The notes beneath the pieces were generated by a model, which worked only from the letters and a program-made list of their open reading frames with translations, was not told the DNA's origin and made no database searches. Below, in pieces: positions 35,454 through 44,043 of a stretch of 45,899 nt of DNA; the stretch's first letter is position 1, and every line of letters begins with the position of its first letter. This stretch comes from Nitrospiraceae bacterium UBA2166 (GTDB lineage Bacteria; Nitrospirota; Nitrospiria; Nitrospirales; UBA2166): positions 1 to 45,899 of the forward strand of contig DCWI01000055.1 in assembly GCA_002328825.1 (NCBI GenBank), read 5' to 3'. The position numbers and the translations under genes are program-made.

Positions 35454-35798
35454 GCCCTCATGTAAGGCACTGCTTAAAATATTCTGACGATTTCCAAGAA
35501 ACGTTCTCGGGACAAAACCACATTGCAGCACTCTACCTGAGAGGATAGATCTATTCAAAAATTCCAATGGCGGACTGCGATTGATAGAACCTTCCAAGCC
35601 ACCGATCACAACACCGATCGAAATATTCTCACGCACAGTCCAAGCAAAATCAAAAAAACTCCATCCTACAATTGAAGCCGTTTATGTTCGAGAGTCATGG
35701 CGTTATTGCGCTTAAATCCTCTCCTCAGCGTGTGGATATGGAGACTTAAGCAACACCGCAACACAATGAAACTATTCTCCTGATCATTTGCTGCCTTC
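35454..35798. other. 345-bp convergent intergenic region
   Basis: It lies between the ends of the DUF3750 and antiporter genes. A loose inverted repeat (GCTTAA...TTAAGC with inner CTCC...GGAG) lies around 35709-35751 and may form an imperfect terminator. No gene is seen. Confidence 0.35.
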
Positions 35799-37049
35799 CT
35801 ACAATACAGAAGGAACAATGCGTTTGACGAGAGCCTTCATACTCATGCCTTGAACCATGATGGAAAAGATCACAACAGCATACGTCGCAGTTAGAATAAG
35901 TGGTTTGAACTCGTTCTCTGGTAACGACAACGCCAACGCGACAGCAATACCCCCACGAAGGCCACCCCATATCAGCACGGGAATAGCCCCTTGCGTAAAC
36001 GTCATCCGTACAGAAAGCACAGACATCGGAATTCCGACACCAAGAGATCGCCCAAGCAACACGATGGGAATTGCCAAAGTTGCGGCAACAATGTAATCAA
36101 TTGAAAAGCTTACCACCAAAACCTCCAAGCCAATCAAAAGAAAAAGCACTGAATTAAGAATTTCATCCATCAACTCCCAAAAATGAAACAGATGTTCCCG
36201 AGTTGTTTCAGACATAGCAAACTGCACGCCTTGGTTCCCAATGAAGAGGCCAGCGACCACCATCGCGATCGGCCCACTCATGTGAGTTTTCATTGCGATC
36301 GCATAGGTCACCATCACCAACGCTAAGCTAATAAGAATTTCAAGGACATATTCATCAATAACATGCATAGCACGATAACCAATATATCCAGCTGCAAGCC
36401 CCAACAAAGCTCCGCCAACTGCCTCTTGGAGAAACACAATCATGACATCCCCTGGCACTACTTGCCCAGGAGCTCCTGCAGCAATGGAAAGCAAAATGGT
36501 AAACACCACTACCCCTACTCCATCATTGAACAACGACTCTCCAGCCAACTTTGCTTCCAGCGCAGGTGGAACATTGATAGTCTTAAAAATTCCAAGCACA
36601 GCCACAGGATCAGTCGGACTAATGAGAGCACCAAATACCAACGCCCATATCCACGGTAGAGACAACCCAAGTAAGCCAAGCACAAACCACAGTACTGTGC
36701 CAATCACAAATGTTGACGTGAGGATACCAACTGTAGCCAGTATTAAAATTGGCCATTTACGATCTGCCATAGCAATAAAATCAACATGTAACGCCCCTGC
36801 AAAGAGAAGAAAGCTCAGCATCCCATGCATCACCGTCTCATGAAAATCAACTTGCGCAAGAAAATTTGAGATATTACTTCCCATTTCACTCCCTGGAATG
36901 ATTGAGTCAGTAAGAATAACCCCACTCGACGCCACCAAAGCAATCAGCATCAAACCAATAGTATGCGGAAGCTTCAAGTATCTATGGTTCAGAAACCCAA
37001 ACAATGCCGCTAAACCTATGAGCATAGCGGCAATATCAAATACAGACAT
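35799..37049 (-). CDS. CPA1 family Na+/H+ antiporter (NhaP-like)
   Basis: The 416-residue protein has about 12 membrane helices. It carries CPA1 transport motifs: ALISPTDPVAVL near 140-151 and the ion-binding ND pair in GESLFNDGVGVVVF near 170-183, plus WGGLRGGIAVALALSLP near 370-386. It should exchange cytoplasmic Na+ (or Li+, K+) for H+ and so help with salt and pH balance. There is no C-terminal soluble domain, so no ligand gating is apparent. A GAGGAGG-like site lies before the ATG. Confidence 0.93.
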   Translation of the reverse strand: MSVFDIAAMLIGLAALFGFLNHRYLKLPHTIGLMLIALVASSGVILTDSIIPGSEMGSNISNFLAQVDFHETVMHGMLSFLLFAGALHVDFIAMADRKWPILILATVGILTSTFVIGTVLWFVLGLLGLSLPWIWALVFGALISPTDPVAVLGIFKTINVPPALEAKLAGESLFNDGVGVVVFTILLSIAAGAPGQVVPGDVMIVFLQEAVGGALLGLAAGYIGYRAMHVIDEYVLEILISLALVMVTYAIAMKTHMSGPIAMVVAGLFIGNQGVQFAMSETTREHLFHFWELMDEILNSVLFLLIGLEVLVVSFSIDYIVAATLAIPIVLLGRSLGVGIPMSVLSVRMTFTQGAIPVLIWGGLRGGIAVALALSLPENEFKPLILTATYAVVIFSIMVQGMSMKALVKRIVPSVL

Positions 37050-37208
37050 TGGTTCCTCCTCTCTCTGTATTTAGATATTGACAATGATGAACAAGACGCA
37101 GTACCTCAGTTGAGGAGAAGATGGCGCGATTCAATAGGGAAGTCAAGAGACTATATTCATTCTTCTGTGTTTAGCCTTTAGCATCAATACCTAACCAGCA
37201 AGATAGCT

Positions 37209-37217
37209 TGCTATAAT
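37209..37217 (+). promoter_or_regulatory. extended -10 promoter of the YugP-type gene
   Basis: TGCTATAAT lies 25 nt before the start codon, with GTAGGAGAG between as ribosome binding site. The same nine bases are used at 34641-34649. No clear -35 is seen. Confidence 0.55.
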
Positions 37218-37242
37218 AGCCAGCATTACGTAGGAGAGATAC

Positions 37243-37929
37243 ATGCGAATTATCATCTTCTTGATTCTTGTTTTGGTCATTGTGTTTGGACCTCAACTAT
37301 GGACCCGGCGGGTGTTCAGAAAGCACAGCACGTCGCGCCAAGATTTGGAAAGAACCGGCGGGGAATTTGCACGTCATCTGCTTGATCTCATGAGCATGAA
37401 TCATGTACAGGTCGAGACCACCCCCATTGGAGATCACTACGACCCACTGACAAAAACCGTTAGACTCATGCCGGACAACTATGCCAAGAAGTCGCTGACC
37501 GCCATGACCATTGCGGCACACGAAATTGGACATGCGATTCAAGACCAATCAGAATATCCTCCACTCAAACAACGCACCCGCTTGATTGGTGTAGCTCAAG
37601 GCGCAGAGAAGCTTGGTGCTGGCATCATGATGGGCATTCCGATTGTCGCAATGATCACACAAACCCCATCCGCAGGATTGATTGTGCTATATGCCGGCAT
37701 CCTGACTATGGGCATCTCCACCCTTGTCCATCTCATTACGCTTCCAGTTGAATGGGACGCGAGCTTCAGTCGCGCACTACCAATATTGCAACGTGGAGGA
37801 TATCTGTCGAAGCAAGACATGCAGGATGCTCACCAAATTCTCACTGCCGCAGCATTCACCTATGTCGCCGCATCGTTAGCAAGCCTCCTCAATCTCTGGC
37901 GCTGGATTATGTTACTTCTGCGACGCTAG
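37243..37929 (+). CDS. YugP-type membrane zinc metallopeptidase
   Basis: A 228-residue protein with an N-terminal membrane helix, a zinc motif HEIGH in AAHEIGHAIQDQ near 90-101, and three later hydrophobic segments. This matches the YugP (Zn_peptidase_2) family, integral-membrane proteases of unknown substrate. PVEWDASFSRALPIL further on is another family stretch, possibly holding the third zinc ligand. A strong ribosome binding site and an extended -10 promoter precede it. Confidence 0.9.
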   Translation: MRIIIFLILVLVIVFGPQLWTRRVFRKHSTSRQDLERTGGEFARHLLDLMSMNHVQVETTPIGDHYDPLTKTVRLMPDNYAKKSLTAMTIAAHEIGHAIQDQSEYPPLKQRTRLIGVAQGAEKLGAGIMMGIPIVAMITQTPSAGLIVLYAGILTMGISTLVHLITLPVEWDASFSRALPILQRGGYLSKQDMQDAHQILTAAAFTYVAASLASLLNLWRWIMLLLRR

Positions 37930-38012
37930 TTCGAGTTGAGAAAAACTATGTTCTGTATCCGTTCATCACAGCTTAAATGTTATACAATGCGACCCTATAA
38001 GAGGAGGAAACA

Positions 38013-38243
38013 ATGAACCTATCCAAAATTGGCTTGTTAGTCATAATGGCGATGTATCTTACTGGATGTTTCTTCACTAAAGCCATTACCGTCCCAATGC
38101 GTGGCGTCGGTGCAGTAATTTCTGGAGTTGGGGCCGTAATGTCAACCATTCCCGTTGCCGGCAATATCGCTGATAATGCACTCGAAGAGGTTGATGATGC
38201 AATCGATGACGTTGCAGATACCATCGACAAGGTTCCGATCTGA
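38013..38243 (+). CDS. small lipoprotein (DUF6726-like)
   Basis: A 76-residue product with a lipoprotein signal peptide and lipobox LTGC at about 16-19. A stretch FFTKAITVPMRGVGAV and an acidic C-terminal helix follow. From memory it resembles the small DUF6726 family, but I am not certain. GAGGAGG lies 6-7 nt before the ATG. The TerB-like gene starts 10 bp after its stop, so the two likely form an operon. Confidence 0.75.
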   Translation: MNLSKIGLLVIMAMYLTGCFFTKAITVPMRGVGAVISGVGAVMSTIPVAGNIADNALEEVDDAIDDVADTIDKVPI

Positions 38244-38253
38244 AGGACACCCG

Positions 38254-38718
38254 ATGCTACAATCCATTAAGTTGTTTTTCAAAGAGAAAATTTCTCCACC
38301 CTCCAGTAACAAGCCAGGCGACTCTGAACACGCGATCCAGCTCGCCACTGCAGCTCTTCTTATTGAAATAGCTCGTGCTGATTTTAAAGTAAAAGACGAA
38401 GAACGCCGCGCAGTAACTGCAGCCATTCAATCGGCCTTTCAACTCTCAACAAATGAAACAGAAACTCTTCTTCTGCTAGCAGAAGAAGAGGTCAATCAAT
38501 CCACAGATATGTTTCAATTTGCCACGTTGGTTGATAAACAATTTCCTCGAGAAAGAAAAATCGTCGTGCTGGAACATCTCTGGACAGTGGCTTTTGCGGA
38601 CGAAGATCTGGAGAAGTACGAAGAACATCTAATCCGAAAAGTGACAACGCTGCTGCACCTCGATCACAAAGACTTTATCGACGCAAAACTTCGAGTAAAG
38701 CAGCAGTTACGGATTTGA
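38254..38718 (+). CDS. TerB-like (tellurite-resistance TerB fold) protein
   Basis: A 154-residue, mostly helical protein with the TerB pattern: AALLIEIARADFKVKDEERRAV near 29-50 and LWTVAFADEDLEKYEEHLIRKV near 110-131. TerB-fold proteins bind metal through such acidic residues and are linked to stress responses. The start is ATG 38254 with GAAGGA upstream; a longer frame overlapping the lipoprotein gene is an artefact. No other ter genes are nearby. Confidence 0.85.
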   Translation: MLQSIKLFFKEKISPPSSNKPGDSEHAIQLATAALLIEIARADFKVKDEERRAVTAAIQSAFQLSTNETETLLLLAEEEVNQSTDMFQFATLVDKQFPRERKIVVLEHLWTVAFADEDLEKYEEHLIRKVTTLLHLDHKDFIDAKLRVKQQLRI

Positions 38719-39543
38719 GCATCCCCTGCTGATTGTTATGTCGACAAGCCAGGCAGTATCGCAAACTCCACTCAAAAGACTACTTCGTTGAGCGAACAAA
38801 CCCAGATGTTAACAACATCAGAAAACTCAGCCTCTCGATTTGAAATTAGGCACAATAATCTCGATTCTCGTCCCACTAAGATCAAATGTCTCGCAAAACC
38901 TCATTTTTTAAGCTTAATACGCCAATTACGTTACTGCTCCACAACACAATTTTCTTGATTTTCAAAAAAACGAACACTCTTACTGTGTACAAAGTGTGAC
39001 TCACACACAAAAAACAATATTTCATCTTGACAAAACACGTATTCTATGCAATTCAAAATTCAACTTCATCGTTGGCATGAAAACCCATAACACCCTATAA
39101 ACAGAGTGGTTTAAAGCAGTCAACGTCCAATTATCTCTTAAATAAAGGAATTCAAGCGACTTGAATTTCGAGCACGTTTTTGTTATCCACAGACCCATTT
39201 GGATAACTGTGTGGAAACACTCGCCACTTGGTAGCCTGATACTGGACTCAGCGAATTGCCTAAAAATTAATCACAATGAAATTGTTAGCTGACTCACGCT
39301 GCGAGGACAAAACGAGATATAGGTTTCTGTAAAATGATTGCAAGTCATCACAAAACACGACGCTCCTTCTCATAGCGCCTCGGGCCACAAAACATGCAAT
39401 CAAGTTTCATCAAGTGCCGCATAGCAGGCGGGGGCAACTAACTCATTACAATGAGCAGATGAGGACATACATAACGTCCACTCACTCTCCCCAAGCAAGT
39501 GGAAGAACAGACGTGATAACGAGCATTACGACTTCGAGAAACA
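38719..39543. other. 825-bp gene-free region
   Basis: This is the longest stretch without a gene. It is AT-rich, lies between the convergent TerB-like and purM genes, and holds an inverted repeat at 39147-39169 and a nearby GTTATCC...GGATAAC inverted repeat (39182-39207). No open frame with protein-like character, tRNA or strong terminator was found. A small RNA could be hidden here but cannot be shown by eye. Confidence 0.45.
39147..39169. repeat. inverted repeat in the long gene-free region
   Basis: AATTCAAG-CGA-CTTGAATT has perfect 8-bp arms around 3 bp. It extends by a G-T wobble and a G-C pair to a 10-bp stem as RNA. There is no T tract. Confidence 0.45.
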
Positions 39544-40635
39544 CTACACTTTAAAAAACTTCTTCCCTTGCCCAACAAGACCATGGGACTCAATGAACAC
39601 GCGACGATGCTCATCAGGAATCACCTCACCAATCTTCAAGGCTTGTTTTCCATGCGAATGGACAATTGACAACACACGATCAACCTCAGCCTCCTCAACA
39701 ATGATGCAAAAACCTATACCCATGTTGAATACGGTAAACATCTCTTCATGCGAGATAGCCCCTGACTGTTGAATAAGAGAAAAAATTGGCATCACTTCTG
39801 GTATGCAGTTGAGACGAAATCCAACCTTCGCTTTCACCCGTGACAAATTGAGCAATCCATCCCCAGTAATGTGAATCATGGCCTTTACAGCCGCTCCACT
39901 GTCGAGAATATCCATCACTTCATTGACATAAATATGGGTTGGCCGTAATAGCTCTTCACCAAGTGAATGAGACAGAGAAAAAGGCCGAGAGGCAGTAGTA
40001 TATTGCCGCAGATCAAAAAGGATCTTCCTGGCTAACGTAAGGCCATTACTGTGAATTCCGTTACTCTCGATCCCAATGATCGCATCTCCCTCACAAAGAT
40101 CTTGCCCGACAATAACCCTATCAAGAGCCACCATCCCAATTGCCATTCCAACTAGGTCAAATCCATATCCAACCCTACATCCCGTAACAACTTCAGGAAT
40201 TTGAGAAATTTCCCCGCCTGGAATGGAAATTCCAGCCTGCACTGCACCTTCACATAAACCAATTGAGATAGCCTCGAGCATATCAGGATGTAGATCCTGA
40301 ATCCCAATATATTCAACCATAGAGATAGGTTTTGCCCCGACACAAAGAAGATCATTGACATTCATTGCAACACAGTCGATTCCAATGGTGTCATATCGAT
40401 CCATCATTTGTGCAATCAAGACTTTAGACCCAACACCATCAGTCGTAATAGCACAACCCGTTCCACCCAGATCAATTACATTCGCAAAGTAACCCCAAGG
40501 AAGCGTGACGGATCCAATCCCGCTTCCTTGAGGCCAGGTATGACCAAGGCGCGCAGTAATTTTTTTGAGGGCATGCCCCACACGATCAGCCACAACATCA
40601 GGCTTTTGATATGAGGTGTCAGAATCGTTGTTCAT
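39544..40635 (-). CDS. purM: phosphoribosylformylglycinamidine cyclo-ligase (AIR synthetase), archaeal-type
   Basis: The 363-residue protein has the PurM fold markers TTDGVGSKVLIAQM, IDCVAMNVNDLLCVGAKP, GGE..IPEV and SNGIHSNGLTLARK. It makes aminoimidazole ribotide (AIR) with ATP in purine synthesis, and AIR is also the ThiC substrate. From memory, the N-terminus and spacing resemble methanogen PurM more than E. coli PurM. The ATG has no ribosome binding site and is preceded by an AT-rich stretch. No other pur genes are near. Confidence 0.88.
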   Translation of the reverse strand: MNNDSDTSYQKPDVVADRVGHALKKITARLGHTWPQGSGIGSVTLPWGYFANVIDLGGTGCAITTDGVGSKVLIAQMMDRYDTIGIDCVAMNVNDLLCVGAKPISMVEYIGIQDLHPDMLEAISIGLCEGAVQAGISIPGGEISQIPEVVTGCRVGYGFDLVGMAIGMVALDRVIVGQDLCEGDAIIGIESNGIHSNGLTLARKILFDLRQYTTASRPFSLSHSLGEELLRPTHIYVNEVMDILDSGAAVKAMIHITGDGLLNLSRVKAKVGFRLNCIPEVMPIFSLIQQSGAISHEEMFTVFNMGIGFCIIVEEAEVDRVLSIVHSHGKQALKIGEVIPDEHRRVFIESHGLVGQGKKFFKV

Positions 40636-40844
40636 ATTTTTTACTATATATTTTTCGTATTGATCTGCTAGAAAGGCTCCATTACGATTACACGTAGCTG
40701 GCCTCAGGTCAAGAGATGACGCGAAGAGGCAAAACGCTCTACTTACATTGATCTTAAATCCGTCAAGATGCTAGACTGTGTGCTTATTGTTTCAGACTAA
40801 ATTCTGGCATTTCGACACGCATAGCAATTGAGTAGGAGGATTTG

Positions 40845-42821
40845 ATGTACAAGAGCATTTATGTCCCTGTCGATAACTCTGATCACTCCAATGCAGCTCT
40901 CGACATTGGGGTATCCCTCGCCAAAACCTTTGGCGGGAAAGTTATCGGGAGCCACGTTTATGCTGCAAAAATGCACGATCGTCGTTTCAAGCAAATGGAA
41001 GCGGGTCTACCTGAAGAATATCAAGGTGAAAAAGAACTTGAACGACAACGCCAAATCCATGACTCGCTGATCACACGCGGCCTTGAGATCATATCGGACT
41101 CCTACATGGACGTCGTTACCAAAAAATGTGGGGACGCCAATATCCCCCACGAAACTCTAGGCCTTGAAGGCCGCAACTTTAAGGTTCTTGTCGAAGACAT
41201 CAATGCTAACAAGTATGATCTTTCCATCATCGGATCATTAGGCCTCGGGGCAGTAAAGGACAGTGTTATCGGAAGCGTCTGTGAGCGTGTAGTTAGACGA
41301 GTGAGAACGTCCGATGTGCTTGTGGTCAAGGACCCCACGCCAATGAACGGTGGCTCTATTGTTGTCGCGGTCGATGGCAGCCCCCTCTCGTTTGGAGGTC
41401 TCAAAACAGGAATAGCACTTGGAAAAGCGCTCAATAAACCAGTTGAAGCAATTGCCGCCTTTGATCCTTACTTTCACTATGCAGCATTTCATAGCATCTC
41501 TGGAGTGCTAAGCGAGGAAGCAGGGAAAGTATTCAGATTCAAGGAACAGGAAAAACTCCATGAAGAAATCATCGACAGCGGACTTGCAAAAATTTACCAG
41601 TCACATCTCGACGTATCGCGCGACGTTGCCCAAGAAGATGGCACAGACATAAAAACGACGCTACTTGACGGAAAAGCCTTTGAGAAAATCCTCAAGTATG
41701 CTCGCCAAGCAAACCCTTGGTTACTCATTGTTGGACGTATTGGAGTTCACAGCGACGAGGAAATGGACATTGGGAGTAACACCGAAAATCTCCTGAGATC
41801 CCTTCCATGTAATGTTCTAGTATCAAATCGTGCGTTTGTTCCTCCGGTCGACACCCAAGCTGAATACACCATGGCATGGTCTGAAGAAGCTCTTTGCCGC
41901 ATGGAAAAAATCCCGATCTTCGCCCGCGGCGTTGCCAAAACTGCGATTCATCGTTATGCCATTGAGAAAGGTTACACCATCATTAGTAACTCCGTCGTTG
42001 ATGAAGCAATTGGAACTATTCTTCCCAAATCCGCTTTGGAATCTATGCGAGCACTAGGAGAAACACTTGATAAGCAGGACATAGATCGAAATACTATGCA
42101 AAGTGACGATTCTGTAGCCAAAGACCTCATGGGAAACTCCCTCAGCGGAATGATGGCTGAAATCATTGAGGAGAATAAAGAGGAAACAAAAACGCGTGAT
42201 TACTATGTATGCAAAAACTGCGGACATATCGGAAAGGGAGCTAAACCCGTCACTTGTCCTGTATGTCCCGCATCGGGAGATTCTTTCGAACTAGTGGATA
42301 AAGCAATATTTGAAGCGGCTGCAAAAGCTGAGGGAAACATCGAATCTGAATATGCCTATGACGACGTAGCGATTCAATGGACTAACTCCGCAAAGCAAGC
42401 TATTCGTACCGTACCGGCTGGCTATCAGCGCCGGAGATGTAAGGCTCAGATTGAAAAATCTGCACGGAAACTTGGAATGACAACGATCACTGAAAAATAT
42501 GCGGGGCCAATGATTGCCGAGGCTATTTCATCTCCCTCCAACGGAGAAAGCTCAACACCGAAACCATTCCGTCAGGAAAACACATCCAACCCATACACTT
42601 GGACCGACAGTGCTAAAACGCGCATCGAGCGAGTGCCTGAAGGATACATGCGCGACTGTACCATAGCATTAGTTGAAAAATACGCTAAAGAAAAAGGAAT
42701 CACGAACATTACACTTGATGTTGCCACAGTCGGGATAGATCAAGGCAAAATAACGATGGAAGAAGCCATGAAAGCTGGAAATGTAAAAGAAGTCATAGCC
42801 CAGATTCTCAAACCTAGATGA
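40845..42821 (+). CDS. multidomain stress protein: Usp-Usp-PCP_red-rubredoxin-like-PCP_red-PCP_red
   Basis: A 658-residue protein of six modules. Two universal stress protein domains (about 1-162 and 170-327) each keep a G-2x-G-9x-G-S nucleotide-binding motif (GSLGLGAVKDSVIGS and GRIGVHSDEEMDIGS). Then a PCP_red-like module (about 342-394), a rubredoxin-like zinc/iron knuckle with CKNC and CPVC (about 456-475), and two more PCP_red-like modules (about 510-562 and 584-644), each with W/Y-T/S-x-x-A and R-x-P-x-G-x-x-R. Usp domains bind ATP and respond to stress. PCP_red is named after the protochlorophyllide reductase subunit; its role in non-phototrophs is unknown. AGGAGGA precedes ATG 40845. 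Monocistronic. Confidence 0.9.
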   Translation: MYKSIYVPVDNSDHSNAALDIGVSLAKTFGGKVIGSHVYAAKMHDRRFKQMEAGLPEEYQGEKELERQRQIHDSLITRGLEIISDSYMDVVTKKCGDANIPHETLGLEGRNFKVLVEDINANKYDLSIIGSLGLGAVKDSVIGSVCERVVRRVRTSDVLVVKDPTPMNGGSIVVAVDGSPLSFGGLKTGIALGKALNKPVEAIAAFDPYFHYAAFHSISGVLSEEAGKVFRFKEQEKLHEEIIDSGLAKIYQSHLDVSRDVAQEDGTDIKTTLLDGKAFEKILKYARQANPWLLIVGRIGVHSDEEMDIGSNTENLLRSLPCNVLVSNRAFVPPVDTQAEYTMAWSEEALCRMEKIPIFARGVAKTAIHRYAIEKGYTIISNSVVDEAIGTILPKSALESMRALGETLDKQDIDRNTMQSDDSVAKDLMGNSLSGMMAEIIEENKEETKTRDYYVCKNCGHIGKGAKPVTCPVCPASGDSFELVDKAIFEAAAKAEGNIESEYAYDDVAIQWTNSAKQAIRTVPAGYQRRRCKAQIEKSARKLGMTTITEKYAGPMIAEAISSPSNGESSTPKPFRQENTSNPYTWTDSAKTRIERVPEGYMRDCTIALVEKYAKEKGITNITLDVATVGIDQGKITMEEAMKAGNVKEVIAQILKPR

Positions 42822-42891
42822 TCAAGGTTTTAGTAATTACCAAACTCATGCCTCCTAATGATCCTATTGTGATACTCGAAAGAAATAATCA

Positions 42892-43377
42892 ATGACCGAA
42901 ATTATCCCGTCCTTAAACCACTGGGTTCACCTTATGTCTGCCATCATCTGGATAGGTGGTGCTATATTCCTTACTATCGCAGTAACACCAATCTTACGAA
43001 AGCACGTTGACCCAGATCTCGCAGGACAGCTAGCTGCAGGAATGTATAAAAAGTATCAACGGGTTGTTGGAATCCTGTTTCTTGTCATTCTTGTTACTGG
43101 AGGCATTAATCTTCACTTTGTTCGCATTCGCCTAGGCGGGACGTTTGACCAATTTTACATCATCATCCTCTCCGTCAAGCTAGTACTTGTCATGGTCCTT
43201 ATGACGTTGTTTCTCTACAATGCACTATTCTGGTCCCCTGCAACCCCAAACACTCCCCCTTCGGATGATGAGGACTCTGATCCCCCAGACACACGATTTC
43301 CATTCCAACGCGCAATGATTTTTTCCAGTATGCTTGTTGTGCTAATGGCTGCGATCCTTAAACACCTTCATTTATAA
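42892..43377 (+). CDS. CopD-like integral membrane protein
   Basis: A 161-residue protein with four membrane helices. Histidines in HWVHLMSAIIWIGGAIF near 11-27 and a C-terminal HLHL recall the CopD/YebZ-type family that handles copper or haem. A proline- and Asp-rich loop (about 120-140) lies between helices 3 and 4. It starts 70 bp after the stress protein gene on the same strand. No copper resistance genes are nearby, so the function is uncertain. Confidence 0.7.
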   Translation: MTEIIPSLNHWVHLMSAIIWIGGAIFLTIAVTPILRKHVDPDLAGQLAAGMYKKYQRVVGILFLVILVTGGINLHFVRIRLGGTFDQFYIIILSVKLVLVMVLMTLFLYNALFWSPATPNTPPSDDEDSDPPDTRFPFQRAMIFSSMLVVLMAAILKHLHL

Positions 43378-43479
43378 TTGTGGTGCATATGTTCGCAAAC
43401 CAACCACAGCATTTAAGATCATCATGCTCCTGCCTGAATTCTCCTACATGCTAGCTAGATAAAAAATGAGTTAGCGTTG

Positions 43480-44043
43480 ATGTCGCACGCTCTAGGTTAT
43501 AGCTGTTTTCGTATTCTCATCTCAGTGGTTTTCATTCATTTATCTCTTTCAATACCTGCACATTCGACCTCCACTAATTCTCCTAACTGGGAAATATGTC
43601 TTGCAATATCAGCCAAGAAAGCAGGTATCCCAACCACCCTGCTTCATGCAATAGTCGATGTCGAATCGAACGGTCACCCCTGGGCTTTTGGTTTCAGGAA
43701 AGAAAATGGGAAGTGGGCCAGTCGATATTTGGATGATCGTCAAACTGCGGAGAAATTTCTTCGCTACCTATGGAGAGAACAATTACACTTTGACGCTGGT
43801 CTAGCGCAAATCAGTAGCCCAAATCTTAAACGCTTTTGGAGAACTAAAGGGATTTCTCCTCTCGATGCCCTCGAACCATGTACCAATCTCAAACTCGCCG
43901 CAATTGTGCTTGGTGAGCAAATTGAAAAACACGGTTACACTTGGCGTGCGATTGCCGGATACAACGGATCCGTAAAATACATCCCACGTGTATGGAAAGC
44001 ATTCTGCCAGAGGCAACCAACGGCAGGCTGCCCACGCGGGTGA
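43480..44043 (+). CDS. exported lytic transglycosylase-like protein (SLT domain)
   Basis: The 187-residue protein has a signal peptide (about 1-28) and an SLT-fold domain. The likely catalytic Glu lies in AIVDVESNGHPWAFGF, followed by FDAGLAQIS and the substrate-groove AGYNGS motif. Such enzymes cleave peptidoglycan; this size fits IagB/VirB1-like members that open the wall for secretion or pilus assembly. No secretion or pilus gene is nearby. The stop overlaps the following gene's GTG start by 4 nt. Confidence 0.85.
   Translation: MSHALGYSCFRILISVVFIHLSLSIPAHSTSTNSPNWEICLAISAKKAGIPTTLLHAIVDVESNGHPWAFGFRKENGKWASRYLDDRQTAEKFLRYLWREQLHFDAGLAQISSPNLKRFWRTKGISPLDALEPCTNLKLAAIVLGEQIEKHGYTWRAIAGYNGSVKYIPRVWKAFCQRQPTAGCPRG

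Noticed and set aside
39183..39191. Perfect DnaA box TTATCCACA in the long gene-free region, and similar sites near 26777 and 35731, suggesting an origin of replication.
   Set aside because: One perfect 9-mer in 46 kb is expected by chance about one time in three, relaxed matches several times. There is no cluster of boxes and no dnaA, dnaN or gyrB nearby.
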